Assembly: GCF_026342735.1 (NCBI RefSeq)
Contig: NZ_JAPEMM010000002.1
Span: 806,001-870,000 of the forward strand
Length of the DNA stretch: 64,000 nucleotides
Reading direction: 5' to 3'
Origin: Streptomyces sp. NBC_00193
GTDB lineage: Bacteria > Actinomycetota > Actinomycetes > Streptomycetales > Streptomycetaceae
In this document: piece after piece, positions 9,532 to 19,997 of the stretch
How positions within the stretch are numbered: position 1 is the first letter of the stretch
Layout: each line of letters starts with the position of its first letter
Notes under the pieces: generated by a model
Told to the model about the DNA's origin: nothing
Databases searched by the model: none
The model's input: the letters and a program-made list of their open reading frames with translations, nothing else
Position numbers and translations under genes: made by a program

Positions 9532-10137
9532 ATGGCCGACGAGACCGGGAAGAACCTGCGTGCCGATGCGCGCCTGAACCAGGACCGCGTGCTCGAAGCG
9601 GCTGTGCGCGCCTTCGCCCGCGACGGTGTCGACGCCTCGCTGCGGTCGATCGCCAAGGACGCCGGCGTCGGCATCGGCACGCTCTATCGCCGATTCCCGA
9701 CCCGCGAGCATCTCGTGTGGGAGGTGTACCGGAGCGAGGTGGACCAGATCAGCGCCGCCGTCGGACCGCTGCTGGCCGCACAACCGCCAGCGCGGGCGCT
9801 GCGCGCGTGGATGGAGAGCTTCCTCGATTTCCTCACCGTCAAGCAAGGAATGGCGCGCGCACTCAAAGCCGCCCTCGAGAGCGACGAAGGCCAGCGGCTG
9901 CACACCCGGGCCCTCATCACCGGCGCGCTCGCGACCCTCGTGGAAGCGGGAGCCGCAGACGGCACGATCCGGGCAGACGCCAACCCTCTCGACGTGATGA
10001 TGGCGCTCGGAGGGATCTCACTGATCGCCGGAGACGCCGACCAGCGCGGGCAGGCCACACGCTTGCTCGACCTGCTCATGGACGGCCTGCGGCCGCAGGC
10101 CGCCGACATCGGCGAGCGCGAGAGGCGGCCGACTTGA
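9532..10137 (+). CDS. TetR family transcriptional regulator
   Basis: A 201-residue TetR repressor. The N-terminal helix-turn-helix reads RVLEAAVRAFARDGVDASLR then SIAKDAGVGIGTLYRRFPTR, followed by a helical ligand domain. ATG 9532 (MADETGKNL) has AAGGAG 6 bases upstream; the much longer in-frame opening runs through the operator region and is not credible. The operators at 9459 and 9491 suggest autoregulation and control of the divergent SDR-SnoaL pair. Ligand is unknown. Confidence 0.93.
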   Translation: MADETGKNLRADARLNQDRVLEAAVRAFARDGVDASLRSIAKDAGVGIGTLYRRFPTREHLVWEVYRSEVDQISAAVGPLLAAQPPARALRAWMESFLDFLTVKQGMARALKAALESDEGQRLHTRALITGALATLVEAGAADGTIRADANPLDVMMALGGISLIAGDADQRGQATRLLDLLMDGLRPQAADIGERERRPT

Positions 10138-10138
10138 G

Positions 10139-10158
10139 GCAGATCCGCACGGATCTGC
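10139..10158 (+). terminator. inverted repeat after TetR gene
   Basis: GCAGATCCG-CA-CGGATCTGC has 9-bp perfect arms starting 2 bases after the TetR stop. The 2-base loop is short for a hairpin and no T run follows, so a terminator role is only probable. Confidence 0.45.
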
Positions 10159-10317
10159 CCAAACAACGACGAGCGACTCTCACAGACGGTCCTTTGCCCG
10201 AGCAAGATCGAATAGAGGTACTCGGAGACCACCGAATCCCGGATTGTGTCGCAGAAGCCGTTCTCACTCAAAAGTGGCAGGAGTGGGGTTCTGCGACTTG
10301 CGTTGTGCGAAAATCCA

Positions 10318-10333
10318 GGGTCCTGACGGACCC
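10318..10333. repeat. small hairpin GGGTCC-TGAC-GGACCC
   Basis: A 6-bp stem and 4-base loop lie about 40 bases before the zinc-finger/resolvase remnant. It may be part of a resolution site or an end of the mobile element, but this cannot be shown from the sequence. Confidence 0.35.
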
Positions 10334-10373
10334 TCAAGAGCCTTCCCCGCCCGCCGGGTCAGAAGCCGATCTC

Positions 10374-10622
10374 GTCGAACGCCATCCGTGCCCCAAGTGC
10401 AAGGCGGCTCCCGGATCGCCGTGCCGCTCACGGTCCGGCGCGGTCGCCTCCGCCTACCACACGGGCCGCTTCACGAAGGTGCCGAAGCTCGCGAAGGAAC
10501 TGCGGGTGCAGACGACGGCCGACCGCGGACCGGGTCAGCCGTGGCGGCCCGGGGCTCCGGTGCCCGCGGCCGTTGACCCGGACCTGCCGAGCGCGGACAT
10601 CCGCATCGGCTACGCCCGATAG
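10374..10622 (+). pseudogene. truncated zinc-finger / serine resolvase N-terminus
   Basis: The frame reads VERHPCPKCKAAPGSPCRSR, which is a CxxC...C zinc-finger-like segment, then AYHTGRFTKVPKLAKELRV, and finishes DPDLPSADIRIGYAR before TAG. IRIGYAR is the opening strand of a serine recombinase catalytic domain, where homologues continue with C-S/T-x-x-Q and the catalytic serine nearby. Here the protein is cut exactly after that strand, so it lacks all catalytic residues. No convincing start codon is present in the preceding segment. The zinc-finger plus resolvase arrangement is known from Streptomyces Tn3-like elements, which fits the transposase upstream. Confidence 0.65.
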
Positions 10623-10712
10623 CCCGGCATGAGACGTGTCCATGCGAGACCGTCTCGCCCGTGCTCGAGGGCTGCTCCTCGGATGGTCAGCGTCGCAGCA
10701 GCGGGTTGTGTC

Positions 10713-11537
10713 TCACTCCGATCCCGACTCGGAGGCGTCTGTCATCGGCTCGTCGTTGTTCTGTTCGTCCAGGGCCGCGAAGGCGTCAATCGCCCGAGCG
10801 ATAGCCTCGTCGAACTCGGCCTGGCGTGCGGCGGCCGCCTGCACATCGATCCCGGTTCGTACATCCTTGTCAGGTCTGCGGGTCGGTGCGCCCAGCCGCA
10901 GCTCCGTCGGGAACGGCGGCAGGCCAGCCAGCAGAGTCGCCAAGCCCGGGTCCTCCAAAGCGGCGAGGGACTCCAACTCCGTCGTCTTGCCGAGAATCCG
11001 CCGCAGCTCGATCTCAATGACCCCCAGGTCGAGTGTCTCGCCGGCCACCTCGACGACCCAGCCGCTGTCAACTCTCCGCATCGGCGGTGGTGGAAAGTTC
11101 GGCAGTCCACCAGCTTCCACTTCTTCGGCCGTGAAGCGGGGCTGCTCGCCAGTCCACGCGTCAAGGCGCTCGTCGAAATGTTCGCTGGCGTCCCGGACCT
11201 TCCGGTCCAGGAGAGGTGATGCGTCGTCCACCCCCAGTAGAGCGCGCAGGCATTCCCCGCGGTACTTGCGCCGGTCGTACGCATCCTGTTTGGGTCCGGC
11301 CTTCTTCGGCCGGCCATTGTCCAAGCCGACGGGCTTGAGCATCTTCGAGACCTTGGCGCTGAACATCAGAAAGGTCTCCAACGGGATCCAGACCAGCGGG
11401 TCCGGCGGCGTTTGCCCTGCCCGCGTTCGGATCTCCAGGAGCGCGACCTGCGCGTATCGGATGTCTCGTGCCAGCCAGGTCAGGTAAACCCGCTGAGCCC
11501 ACTCGTCCCAGATCAATTTCTCAGTCACAGCGACCAT
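10713..11537 (-). CDS. hypothetical helical protein with HEPN-like R-x4-H motif
   Basis: I do not recognise the family with confidence. The 274-residue protein starts at ATG 11537 (MVAVTEKLIWDEWAQRVYL). The first half is predicted helical, and at about residues 112-125 it reads RKVRDASEHFDERLD, in which R115-D-A-S-E-H120 matches the R-x(4-6)-H motif of HEPN ribonucleases, with a polar residue after Arg as usual. The second half (RRVDSGWVVEVAGETLDLG and onward) is more strand-rich. The gene sits in the mobile region, 58 bases downstream of tnpC on the same strand. This position fits element cargo such as a defence or toxin gene, but the motif alone does not prove that. Confidence 0.6.
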   Translation of the reverse strand: MVAVTEKLIWDEWAQRVYLTWLARDIRYAQVALLEIRTRAGQTPPDPLVWIPLETFLMFSAKVSKMLKPVGLDNGRPKKAGPKQDAYDRRKYRGECLRALLGVDDASPLLDRKVRDASEHFDERLDAWTGEQPRFTAEEVEAGGLPNFPPPPMRRVDSGWVVEVAGETLDLGVIEIELRRILGKTTELESLAALEDPGLATLLAGLPPFPTELRLGAPTRRPDKDVRTGIDVQAAAARQAEFDEAIARAIDAFAALDEQNNDEPMTDASESGSE

Positions 11538-11595
11538 CCTCCACACGCTCGGTGCTCGACGGCATTCGATTTGCGTCGCCGGACGCTGACAGGTC

Positions 11596-12024
11596 CTATC
11601 TGCTTGGCAGCACGCGGACCCTGGTCTCCGTGGTGGACGCCAGTTCCCGCCGCAAGGCGGTGATCTCGTCGTGCTGGGCGGCGAGGCGGGAGAGCGCCTG
11701 TGCTCGGAAGTTTTGGAGATCACCGACTTCGGTGTTCCTCCTGGCAAGACGTTCGCGCAGGCTGGCGACCTCGGCCTTAAGCCGGTCGATCTGGGCGAGG
11801 CGTGGGTCGGGACGATGTCCGGCAACCTGGGCAGCGGTCCGCTGGCGATCGAACTCGGCTTTCAGATGCGGGTAGGCGCGGTAGAGGGTCGCTCGTGGCA
11901 CTCCCGCGAGGGTGCACAGGCTCTTGACGTCGCACTTCAGGCCGTCTGGGACGGGTCCGGCAAGGAGCTGTTGCATTGCTGCCCGGATCCTGGCCTCGGC
12001 TTCGTTCTGGCGTTCCTGCGTCAT
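11596..12024 (-). CDS. Tn554 TnpC-like / DUF6262-type accessory protein
   Basis: A 142-residue protein with an N-terminal helix-turn-helix-like segment (VKSLCTLAGVPRATLYRAY) and a C-terminal coiled coil (LAQIDRLKAEVASLRERLAR). This is the layout of the small TnpC/DUF6262 proteins encoded after the two tyrosine recombinases in Tn554-like elements, thought to help choose the site or orientation of integration. The start ATG overlaps the tnpB stop as ATGA. Confidence 0.75.
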   Translation of the reverse strand: MTQERQNEAEARIRAAMQQLLAGPVPDGLKCDVKSLCTLAGVPRATLYRAYPHLKAEFDRQRTAAQVAGHRPDPRLAQIDRLKAEVASLRERLARRNTEVGDLQNFRAQALSRLAAQHDEITALRRELASTTETRVRVLPSR

Positions 12025-14180
12025 CTCTCAGGTTCCTCCTCAGTGTGTCCGGCGGTGTCGATCTCGGCGACGATGCGGGTGGCGCGATCGAACGCGGCCT
12101 GGGCTCGTGCCCGTTCAGGCTTGGAGAGTCTGAGGTTGCCCAAGAAGACGGCCTGGGTGTTCTCGGCATGGTCGGCCCAGATCTGCCGGTGCTGGGAGTG
12201 ATGGGTGGCCTGCGGGCAGCGCGCCGAGTCACACATCCCCATGAGGGGTTCACCGGCGTCCGGGGTGCCGGCGAGCTTCAGGCACAAAGCCTTCCCCGGA
12301 TCGGAGAACCAGAAGTAGTTACCGACACCGAGGTGCAGGGTCTTCGCCTTCGCCTTGAGGACACGCTCGACGCGCCGGTCGTCGATGACGGTGACCGGCC
12401 CGGCGTCGTGCCGTGCCAGGATCTGGTCGACGGTCTTGAAGGCGGTGATGAGGTCGCGGGCGCCCTGGCCGCTGGGCAGGATGCCGCGCTGGTAGTCCTC
12501 GTAGGCGGCGACGGTCAGCCGCAGGTGTTCGGCTTCTTCCTCGGCGGCGAAGGCGGCCTGGTGTCCGCCGGGGCGGGCGGCATAGCCCTCGGCCGTGGCG
12601 ACGCTGACGTGCTTGAGGTGCAGTTTCACGGCCATCAGGCCGTGCGGGCGCTGGGCGATGGCCATCGCAAGCGTGCGCTGCAGCGCTCGGGGGTTGACCG
12701 GGCCGCCGGGGAGGGGCTCCAGGCCGAGCCGCTGTCCGTACTCGCCGTTCACCCATGTGCGCAGGGCGGTGTAGCGGCTGTTGCTGTTGTTGGACGCCTT
12801 GGTGAACAACCGCTCGCCCGGGGCGGCGCCGGTGAGGGCTTCGGCGGTGGCGATGGCTCGGTGCACGTCTTCGGTAACCACCCACACGTCCTCGGTCCCG
12901 CCGAACGCCTCACCCTTGATCCGACGGGAGACCAAGCGGTAGCGGGTGCCGCCGCGGGGCCGTGCTTCCTGCCGGTGGCAGCCGCTCGCCAGTTCCGCCA
13001 GCTCCGAGGAACGCATCCCGGAAAGCGCCGAGGTGAGGAAGTAGGCAGCCGAGGTGACGGCATGGACCGTGGCGTCCAGTTGGTGCCGGGCCATCGGCAG
13101 GGCCCAGGGCACCGGTGTGCCGTCATCGTGCCGGGACACCGGGGCCGCATCGCGGCACCAGGGCTGCTCAAGGCCGCACTCGCTCACCCACCGTTCCAGC
13201 TCGGGACGGAGAGTCTCCAGGTCCCTGCGGTGCCCCATGGCCCCCGCCGCCTGAACGACGAGCGGATGCCACGACATGTTCAGGAGCGGGTCGCCCGGGT
13301 CCCATTCACGCTTCAAGCGCTGAGTGACGGTCGCTTCAGCGGCCCGTGCAGCTGGAAGCCCGGTCTCTCGCCGTCGCTCGATGACCTCGCGCAGGCCATC
13401 GACCTCAGTGACCAGCAGGCCCCGCCGCGAGGCGGCCTCATGTTGGTCGGCGGCGCGGGCCGCGGCCGCCTCGGCCACCAGCTGTGGGCCGATTGTCTCC
13501 AGCAAGTACAGACAGTTCGCCAGCAGAGGCCGCAGCAGGAGGTCCGGGACCGGCGGCACCCGGTTCTCGTCACTGCGCACATATCCCGTGACCTCGTCCG
13601 CGCTGCGGCCCGGCCACGGGGCGAAGCCCGGCTGGTAGCAGTCGCTGAGGATCTCTGCATAGAGGACGAGGAACTGCGGGATGCGGACCATCGCCACCGT
13701 GGTCGCGGGCGACAGAAGCCGGTCAGGGTCGGTGGCACTGCGCGAGGCAGCCGCGAGATAGGCGTCGCAGTGATGCTGGCGGACCTGCGACAGCGAGGTG
13801 ACGCCAACCGCGGTGAGGTGGTTGAACCACAGGGCCATGTGCTTGAGTTCGGACCAGAGAGAGTTGGGGTTCAGTGGGGTGCGGAACGCCTGCGGCAAGA
13901 CGGCCACGTCCGGATGCAGCGGGGTCAGCCGTGCCATCAGGTACTCGCGGGCGACCTGCCGCCAGCGGGGGTTGATGATGGCGGTGAAGTCCAGGATCTT
14001 GCGGTGTGCGCTCATCACCACCGGGGCGTCGGCGAGGCCGGTCAGGTCCCAGACATCCTGGTCGAAGACGGGGCGGGGGCTGCCGGGCTCGCGCCGCAGG
14101 CCGGCGGTCTCGATGACCGGCAGACCGTGGAAGGGGCGCCGCCCGGCAAGGGCCGGGGAAGAGGCATGGGCGGTCGTCAC
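12021..14180 (-). CDS. tnpB: tyrosine recombinase, Tn554 TnpB-like
   Basis: A 719-residue site-specific integrase. The C-terminal catalytic half shows R390 in TSALSGMRSSELAEL, R502 in NPRALQRTLA, H524 in LKHVSVATAEGY and the candidate nucleophile Y533. The usual His of the HxxR box is replaced by Ala. The long N-terminal region and a C-terminal Cys-containing segment (MGMCDSARCPQATHHSQH) that may bind zinc are typical of large TnpB proteins. The start is GTG 14180, overlapping the tnpA remnant stop. It looks intact, but its partner TnpA is not. Confidence 0.8.
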   Translation of the reverse strand: MTTAHASSPALAGRRPFHGLPVIETAGLRREPGSPRPVFDQDVWDLTGLADAPVVMSAHRKILDFTAIINPRWRQVAREYLMARLTPLHPDVAVLPQAFRTPLNPNSLWSELKHMALWFNHLTAVGVTSLSQVRQHHCDAYLAAASRSATDPDRLLSPATTVAMVRIPQFLVLYAEILSDCYQPGFAPWPGRSADEVTGYVRSDENRVPPVPDLLLRPLLANCLYLLETIGPQLVAEAAAARAADQHEAASRRGLLVTEVDGLREVIERRRETGLPAARAAEATVTQRLKREWDPGDPLLNMSWHPLVVQAAGAMGHRRDLETLRPELERWVSECGLEQPWCRDAAPVSRHDDGTPVPWALPMARHQLDATVHAVTSAAYFLTSALSGMRSSELAELASGCHRQEARPRGGTRYRLVSRRIKGEAFGGTEDVWVVTEDVHRAIATAEALTGAAPGERLFTKASNNSNSRYTALRTWVNGEYGQRLGLEPLPGGPVNPRALQRTLAMAIAQRPHGLMAVKLHLKHVSVATAEGYAARPGGHQAAFAAEEEAEHLRLTVAAYEDYQRGILPSGQGARDLITAFKTVDQILARHDAGPVTVIDDRRVERVLKAKAKTLHLGVGNYFWFSDPGKALCLKLAGTPDAGEPLMGMCDSARCPQATHHSQHRQIWADHAENTQAVFLGNLRLSKPERARAQAAFDRATRIVAEIDTAGHTEEEPER

Positions 14181-14401
14181 TGAGGCTGTTCCTCCAGGTG
14201 CAGCGGCAAGAAGGCGGCGCTCTCGGCGCTCTGCCGGGTGGCGGCCTCAATGGCGGCCGGGCCGAACCGGGGCAGGACGTCCTCGTCCAGGCGGGCCGTG
14301 TACGGACCGAAGATCCGCAGGAACTGCCCGGTGGTCATCTGCTGGGCCTGCCGGGAGAAGTACTCCTTGAGCCTGAGCAGGACCGGCCGGTCCACCGTTA
14401 C
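14177..14401 (-). pseudogene. C-terminal remnant of a tyrosine recombinase (TnpA-like)
   Basis: About 74 codons reading DRPVLLRLKEYFSRQAQQMT, then GQFLRIFGPYTARLDEDVLP, ending LHLEEQPQ at TGA 14177-14179. The stop overlaps the tnpB start, as in intact Tn554-like operons. All catalytic residues are missing. Upstream of about 14401 the frame runs into DNA that codes on the other strand, so this is the edge of the inserted DNA. Confidence 0.55.
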
Positions 14402-14453
14402 CGTGTGGCCATGGAGACCCGCACCACCGCACGAACGAAGCCCGCAGGCGGCC

Positions 14454-14942
14454 ATGGCCACCGCGCCTGAGGGCCCGGCCGTGGACGCGCCCCGCCGCGG
14501 CGCCTGGCTCCGAGCCGGCATCAGCCGGGACGGCGGCCCGCTCCGGGAAACCGAGCACGTCGTGTGGCTCCAGACCGGCAGTCTGTACGCGGACAGCCGC
14601 GGGTTCGCCGGAACCACCTCGTACGACGGCCGGCAGATCACCTTCCACCACCACGTCGGCACCCCCGGCCACGACGTCGGAGTCCTGCGCCCCGACGGCG
14701 AGTCCCTGATCGAGACGGGCACCAACCTCGACGGCAGCACCTTCCTGGAGGTGTGGTCCCCGCTGCCCCGCGCCCAGGGCCCCACCGGCTGCTGGCTCGC
14801 CGCGGGCACGCAGACCGTGCGGGTGGGCAGCCACGTGGTGCACGTGGACGCCGCCGGGCACGGCACGCACCACGTCCTGCCCCGCTCCGAGGCCGCGCCG
14901 CTGCCCCCGCCGCTGCCGACGCCGACGGATCAGCCGGGCTGA
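14454..14942 (+). CDS. hypothetical protein, all-beta, lipocalin-like character
   Basis: A 162-residue protein starting ATG 14454 (MATAPEGPAVDAPRRGAWLR). The body is rich in alternating hydrophobic strands (TEHVVWLQTGSLYADSRGFA, QITFHHHVGTPGHDVGVL, FLEVWSPL, VVHVDAAG), which suggests a small beta-barrel. No catalytic motif stands out and no signal peptide is present. Its 3' end overlaps the convergent RCK gene by 13 bases. It is probably the first chromosomal gene right of the mobile region, since the recombinase remnant ends about 50 bases upstream. Confidence 0.75.
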   Translation: MATAPEGPAVDAPRRGAWLRAGISRDGGPLRETEHVVWLQTGSLYADSRGFAGTTSYDGRQITFHHHVGTPGHDVGVLRPDGESLIETGTNLDGSTFLEVWSPLPRAQGPTGCWLAAGTQTVRVGSHVVHVDAAGHGTHHVLPRSEAAPLPPPLPTPTDQPG

Positions 14943-16942
14943 CCCGGTCCGGTGCCCGCGGCCCCGGCCCCGGCCGTACGGGCCTGCCCGCGGCCGAGCA
15001 GTTCCGCCAGGCCGCGCCGGGTGGCGGCCACGACCACGCGGTCCTCGGGCCGCAGGACGTAGCCGGGGCGCAGGTCCCACACCAGGGCGGGCCGCCTGGC
15101 CGGGTCGTAGTCCGGCTCCGTGGCGAGGCCGGGACGGCGGTTCGCCGGGGCTGCGGTGTCCAGGGCGACGACCCGCCAGGCGCCGGGCCGGAACGATTCC
15201 GCGATGGTGCGGCCCTCCAGCTGGGGATGGCCGGCCACCTCCAGCACCGCGAACACCAGCACCCTGCGCTCCACCGGGATCGCACCGAGCACCTGGCGGC
15301 CCATCATCGCCCCGGCGAACGCGGGCGCGGCCAGGTGGGAGACGCTGCGGCTCCGGGTCAGGGCCGCCGGGTGGGCCTCGCGCAGGGTGCGGTAGACGGC
15401 GGTGGCGAACTCGTTGTCGTACAGCCGCATCACCACCCGTACGTCGGGTTTCACCGAGCGGGCGTAGAGCGCGGCCTCCAGATTGGTGGTGTCCGAGCTG
15501 GTCACCGCCAGCAGCGCGGCGGCGCGGTGGATCCGGGCGGCCTCCAGGACCCCTTCGTCGGTGACGTCGCCGAGCACGACGGGCACGTGCAGGCGGCGCG
15601 CGAGGGCGATCCCGCGGGCCCCGGGGTCGGACTCCACGCACACCACGGGGATCCCCAGCTCCCGCAGCCGCGCGAGCACCCGGGCGCCGACCTTGCCGAG
15701 GCCGAGCAGCACGACGTGACCGGAGAGCCCGCGCGGCGGCCTGCGCAGGGCCGTGGCGGTACGGAAGGCGCCCAGTGCTTCGAGCGCGGCCGCGACCAGG
15801 ACGGGCAGCAGGAGCAGCCCGACGAAGCCGGCCAGGATCTGCAGGAGTTGCCGCTCGGTGGGCTGGTCGAGCGCGGGGTCGTTGATCGCGAAGACGTCGA
15901 GCAGGGTCAGGTAGACGGCGTGCAGCGGGGTGTCGCCCGTGACCAGCGAGGAGGCCACGGCCAGGGCGCCCACGGCGGCCGTGATCCCGGCCAGCGACCA
16001 GCGGAGCCTGCGGGAGAACAGCGAACCCACCGGCAGGGAGACCTGGTTGAGCCGCCGCCCTTCCGGTGCGGCCGTGGCGTGGGAGACCGCTTCCAGTGCG
16101 ACGATCCCGCGCCCGGTCGCGGCCGCCACGGACCGGGCGTCCGGCAGGAGTTGCGGGCCCCGGTCTCCGCCGAGCTCCGATCCGTCGGCGCCGGCCGGGT
16201 CCACGGCGGTGGCGGAGAGCAGGGCCAGGGTGCACAGGCCCGGGTCGGCCACCTCGCCGGGGCCGGGCGGCGTGCGTTCCACCGCGCGCAGGAGCAGACC
16301 GTCGGCCTGGATCACCTTGCTGGTGCCGGCGACGGCGGAGGCGACGAGTGCGGGGGCGGCCGTATCGGCGTCGGAGAGCACGGTCGTGGCGGAGTCGAGC
16401 CCCCGCCGGTCGAGCCCGGGTTCCGCGACGAGCGCCGCCTGGTCGAGCAACTCCTCCAGGTGCTGGCCGAGTTTGCGGTTGTAGAGACGGATGACGAGCC
16501 GCAGCCTGGGGTTCAGCCGCCGGGCCGTCAGGGCGGCCCGTACGTTCGTCTCGTCGTCCTCGTAGACGAGCGCCAGCGCCGCCGCCCCGGCCACCCCGGC
16601 GGCGGAGAGGGCCTCTTCGTCGGGGGCGGGAGCCTCCAGCACCCGCAGTTCGGGTACGGGCACCTCCCCCGCGCCGGCCCGGTCCGCGGCGGCCGGACGG
16701 ATCCGCGCGGCCGGAAACCGTCCCAGCAGCGCCCGCCCGGCGCCGACCCGGGTGCGGGTGCGGCCCTGTCCGACGCCCGCCCCGGGGCGCACCTCGCGGG
16801 CGGCCGGCACGACCAGCGTCACGCGCTCCTCGTACACGTCGCGGAGTTCCGCGGCCAGCCGGTGGGCGAGCCCGTCGTCCCCGCAGACGACCATCAGGTC
16901 GGCGGATTCGGGCTGTTGAGGATGCGTGGAAGGAGAGGACAC
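14930..16942 (-). CDS. two-RCK (TrkA-N) potassium-channel-like membrane protein
   Basis: A 670-residue protein with two TrkA-N/RCK nucleotide-binding domains on either side of a membrane segment. Domain 1 (about 13-300) starts LMVVCGDDGLAHRLAAEL. The membrane part (about 325-415) has two helices (SLAGITAAVGALAVASSLV and ILAGFVGLLLLPVLVAAAL) around a loop. Domain 2 (from about 425) starts HVVLLGLGKVGARVLARL, a classic GxGxxG, and ends with a TrkA-C-like part. The loop between helices lacks the TVGYGD potassium filter, so channel activity is doubtful; it may be a nucleotide-sensing transporter or regulator. This architecture is common in Streptomyces. Confidence 0.8.
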   Translation of the reverse strand: MSSPSTHPQQPESADLMVVCGDDGLAHRLAAELRDVYEERVTLVVPAAREVRPGAGVGQGRTRTRVGAGRALLGRFPAARIRPAAADRAGAGEVPVPELRVLEAPAPDEEALSAAGVAGAAALALVYEDDETNVRAALTARRLNPRLRLVIRLYNRKLGQHLEELLDQAALVAEPGLDRRGLDSATTVLSDADTAAPALVASAVAGTSKVIQADGLLLRAVERTPPGPGEVADPGLCTLALLSATAVDPAGADGSELGGDRGPQLLPDARSVAAATGRGIVALEAVSHATAAPEGRRLNQVSLPVGSLFSRRLRWSLAGITAAVGALAVASSLVTGDTPLHAVYLTLLDVFAINDPALDQPTERQLLQILAGFVGLLLLPVLVAAALEALGAFRTATALRRPPRGLSGHVVLLGLGKVGARVLARLRELGIPVVCVESDPGARGIALARRLHVPVVLGDVTDEGVLEAARIHRAAALLAVTSSDTTNLEAALYARSVKPDVRVVMRLYDNEFATAVYRTLREAHPAALTRSRSVSHLAAPAFAGAMMGRQVLGAIPVERRVLVFAVLEVAGHPQLEGRTIAESFRPGAWRVVALDTAAPANRRPGLATEPDYDPARRPALVWDLRPGYVLRPEDRVVVAATRRGLAELLGRGQARTAGAGAAGTGPGQPG

Positions 16943-16961
16943 CTCCCCAGCATGCCGTGCG

Positions 16962-17312
16962 TCAGTGGATGACGGTGAAGCTGCGCCAGGGCAGGGCTTC
17001 GGGGGCCGTGACGTTCGAGAGGGTCGTGGCCACGTAGGTGCCGTCGCCCCGGTCGAGCTTGCGGCAGTCCTCCGTCTGGTACAGGACGACGTCCACGAGG
17101 GTGTTGTTCTCCACGTGGGTCGCCCCCTTCGGCAGGGCGATCTTGTGGCAGCCCTTGACCGAGGTGTTGCTGTAGCTCACCTCGACCGGCGAGTCGTGAC
17201 CGCGGAACTCGAGCATTCCGACGGTGCTCCGGCCCAGGCCCGAGCAGGCGGTGGCCGTCAGCAGCAGCGCTGCCGTTCCCGCGATGATGCTGATACGCCT
17301 GCTGTGGGACAT
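16962..17312 (-). CDS. small secreted lipoprotein
   Basis: A 116-residue protein with a clear lipoprotein signal: MSHSRRISIIAGTAALLLTA followed by TACSG, where the Cys is the lipidation site. The mature part contains two further Cys (KGCHKIALP and EDCRKL), likely a disulfide, with beta-strand character. No family is recognised. It lies after katG on the same strand, but a strong hairpin at 17414 separates them. Confidence 0.8.
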   Translation of the reverse strand: MSHSRRISIIAGTAALLLTATACSGLGRSTVGMLEFRGHDSPVEVSYSNTSVKGCHKIALPKGATHVENNTLVDVVLYQTEDCRKLDRGDGTYVATTLSNVTAPEALPWRSFTVIH

Positions 17313-17413
17313 GGCGCGGTCCTCGTCTGTGCGGTGGTGGCGGTCCTACGCACAGACTGCCCCGGCACGGCGCGCGCGGCCCCCGCTGCTCCGCCGTCCG
17401 GGTGAACGCGGCC

Positions 17414-17443
17414 CCGCGGCCCCGGCACGTGCCGGGGCCGCGG
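17414..17443 (-). terminator. katG terminator
   Basis: A perfect 30-base palindrome, CCGCGGCCCCGGC-ACGT-GCCGGGGCCGCGG, starts 10 bases after the katG stop. Its GC-rich stem without a T run is typical of Streptomyces terminators. Confidence 0.8.
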
Positions 17444-17452
17444 ACGCCGGGA

Positions 17453-19693
<2,241 letters not shown>

Positions 19694-19865
19694 TCACGGT
19701 GATCAGGAACTGCATGTGATGGAACATTTTTGGGGCACGGGGCCCGGCAGCGGGCCTCGGTTTCACGGTCGTCCTGACGCCGGGGCGGTCACCGTCGCGG
19801 ACGGGCTCGCGTCCAGTCTCGCGCTGCTCCGGACCGTTCCTGTCCCTTGGCTATCAACACGACCG

Positions 19866-19893
19866 ATCCTACGATGGACGCAATCCAAGTCAA
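19866..19893 (-). promoter_or_regulatory. candidate katG promoter
   Basis: On the minus strand TTGACT (19888-19893) and TAGGAT (19866-19871) are separated by 16 bases. This would give a leader of about 190 bases to katG. The surrounding AT-richer DNA is the likely site for the divergent Fur-type repressor. Nothing else is evident in the 331-base gap. Confidence 0.5.
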
Positions 19894-19997
19894 GAACGAC
19901 ACCAAGCCCGTATCCAGTCGGATCCCGGACCGTAGGCGGTACGTTTCCGGGGCATCCCGCCGACCTGCCCCGCCGAACTCGAAAACGGTGAGCCAAT

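Larger units (their letters stand above)
4941..10622 (+). mobile_element. degenerate Tn3-family transposon region with passenger genes
   Basis: This stretch holds a left terminal repeat, a frameshifted Tn3 transposase, a SnoaL/SDR/TetR set, and a truncated zinc-finger/serine-resolvase gene. Streptomyces Tn3-like elements of the Tn4556 type carry a transposase and a resolvase of this kind. It is an inference that all these parts belonged to one element, with the three metabolic genes as passengers. The right boundary at 10622 is where the resolvase reading stops and unrelated DNA begins. Confidence 0.5.
11596..14401 (-). mobile_element. Tn554-like recombinase module, truncated
   Basis: The order tnpA (tail only), tnpB, tnpC with stop-start overlaps (GTGA, ATGA) is the arrangement of Tn554-type elements. 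Only the last 70 or so codons of tnpA remain, ending at about 14401, just before a chromosomal gene on the other strand. The element has therefore lost one of its two tyrosine recombinases and is unlikely to move by itself. Confidence 0.65.
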
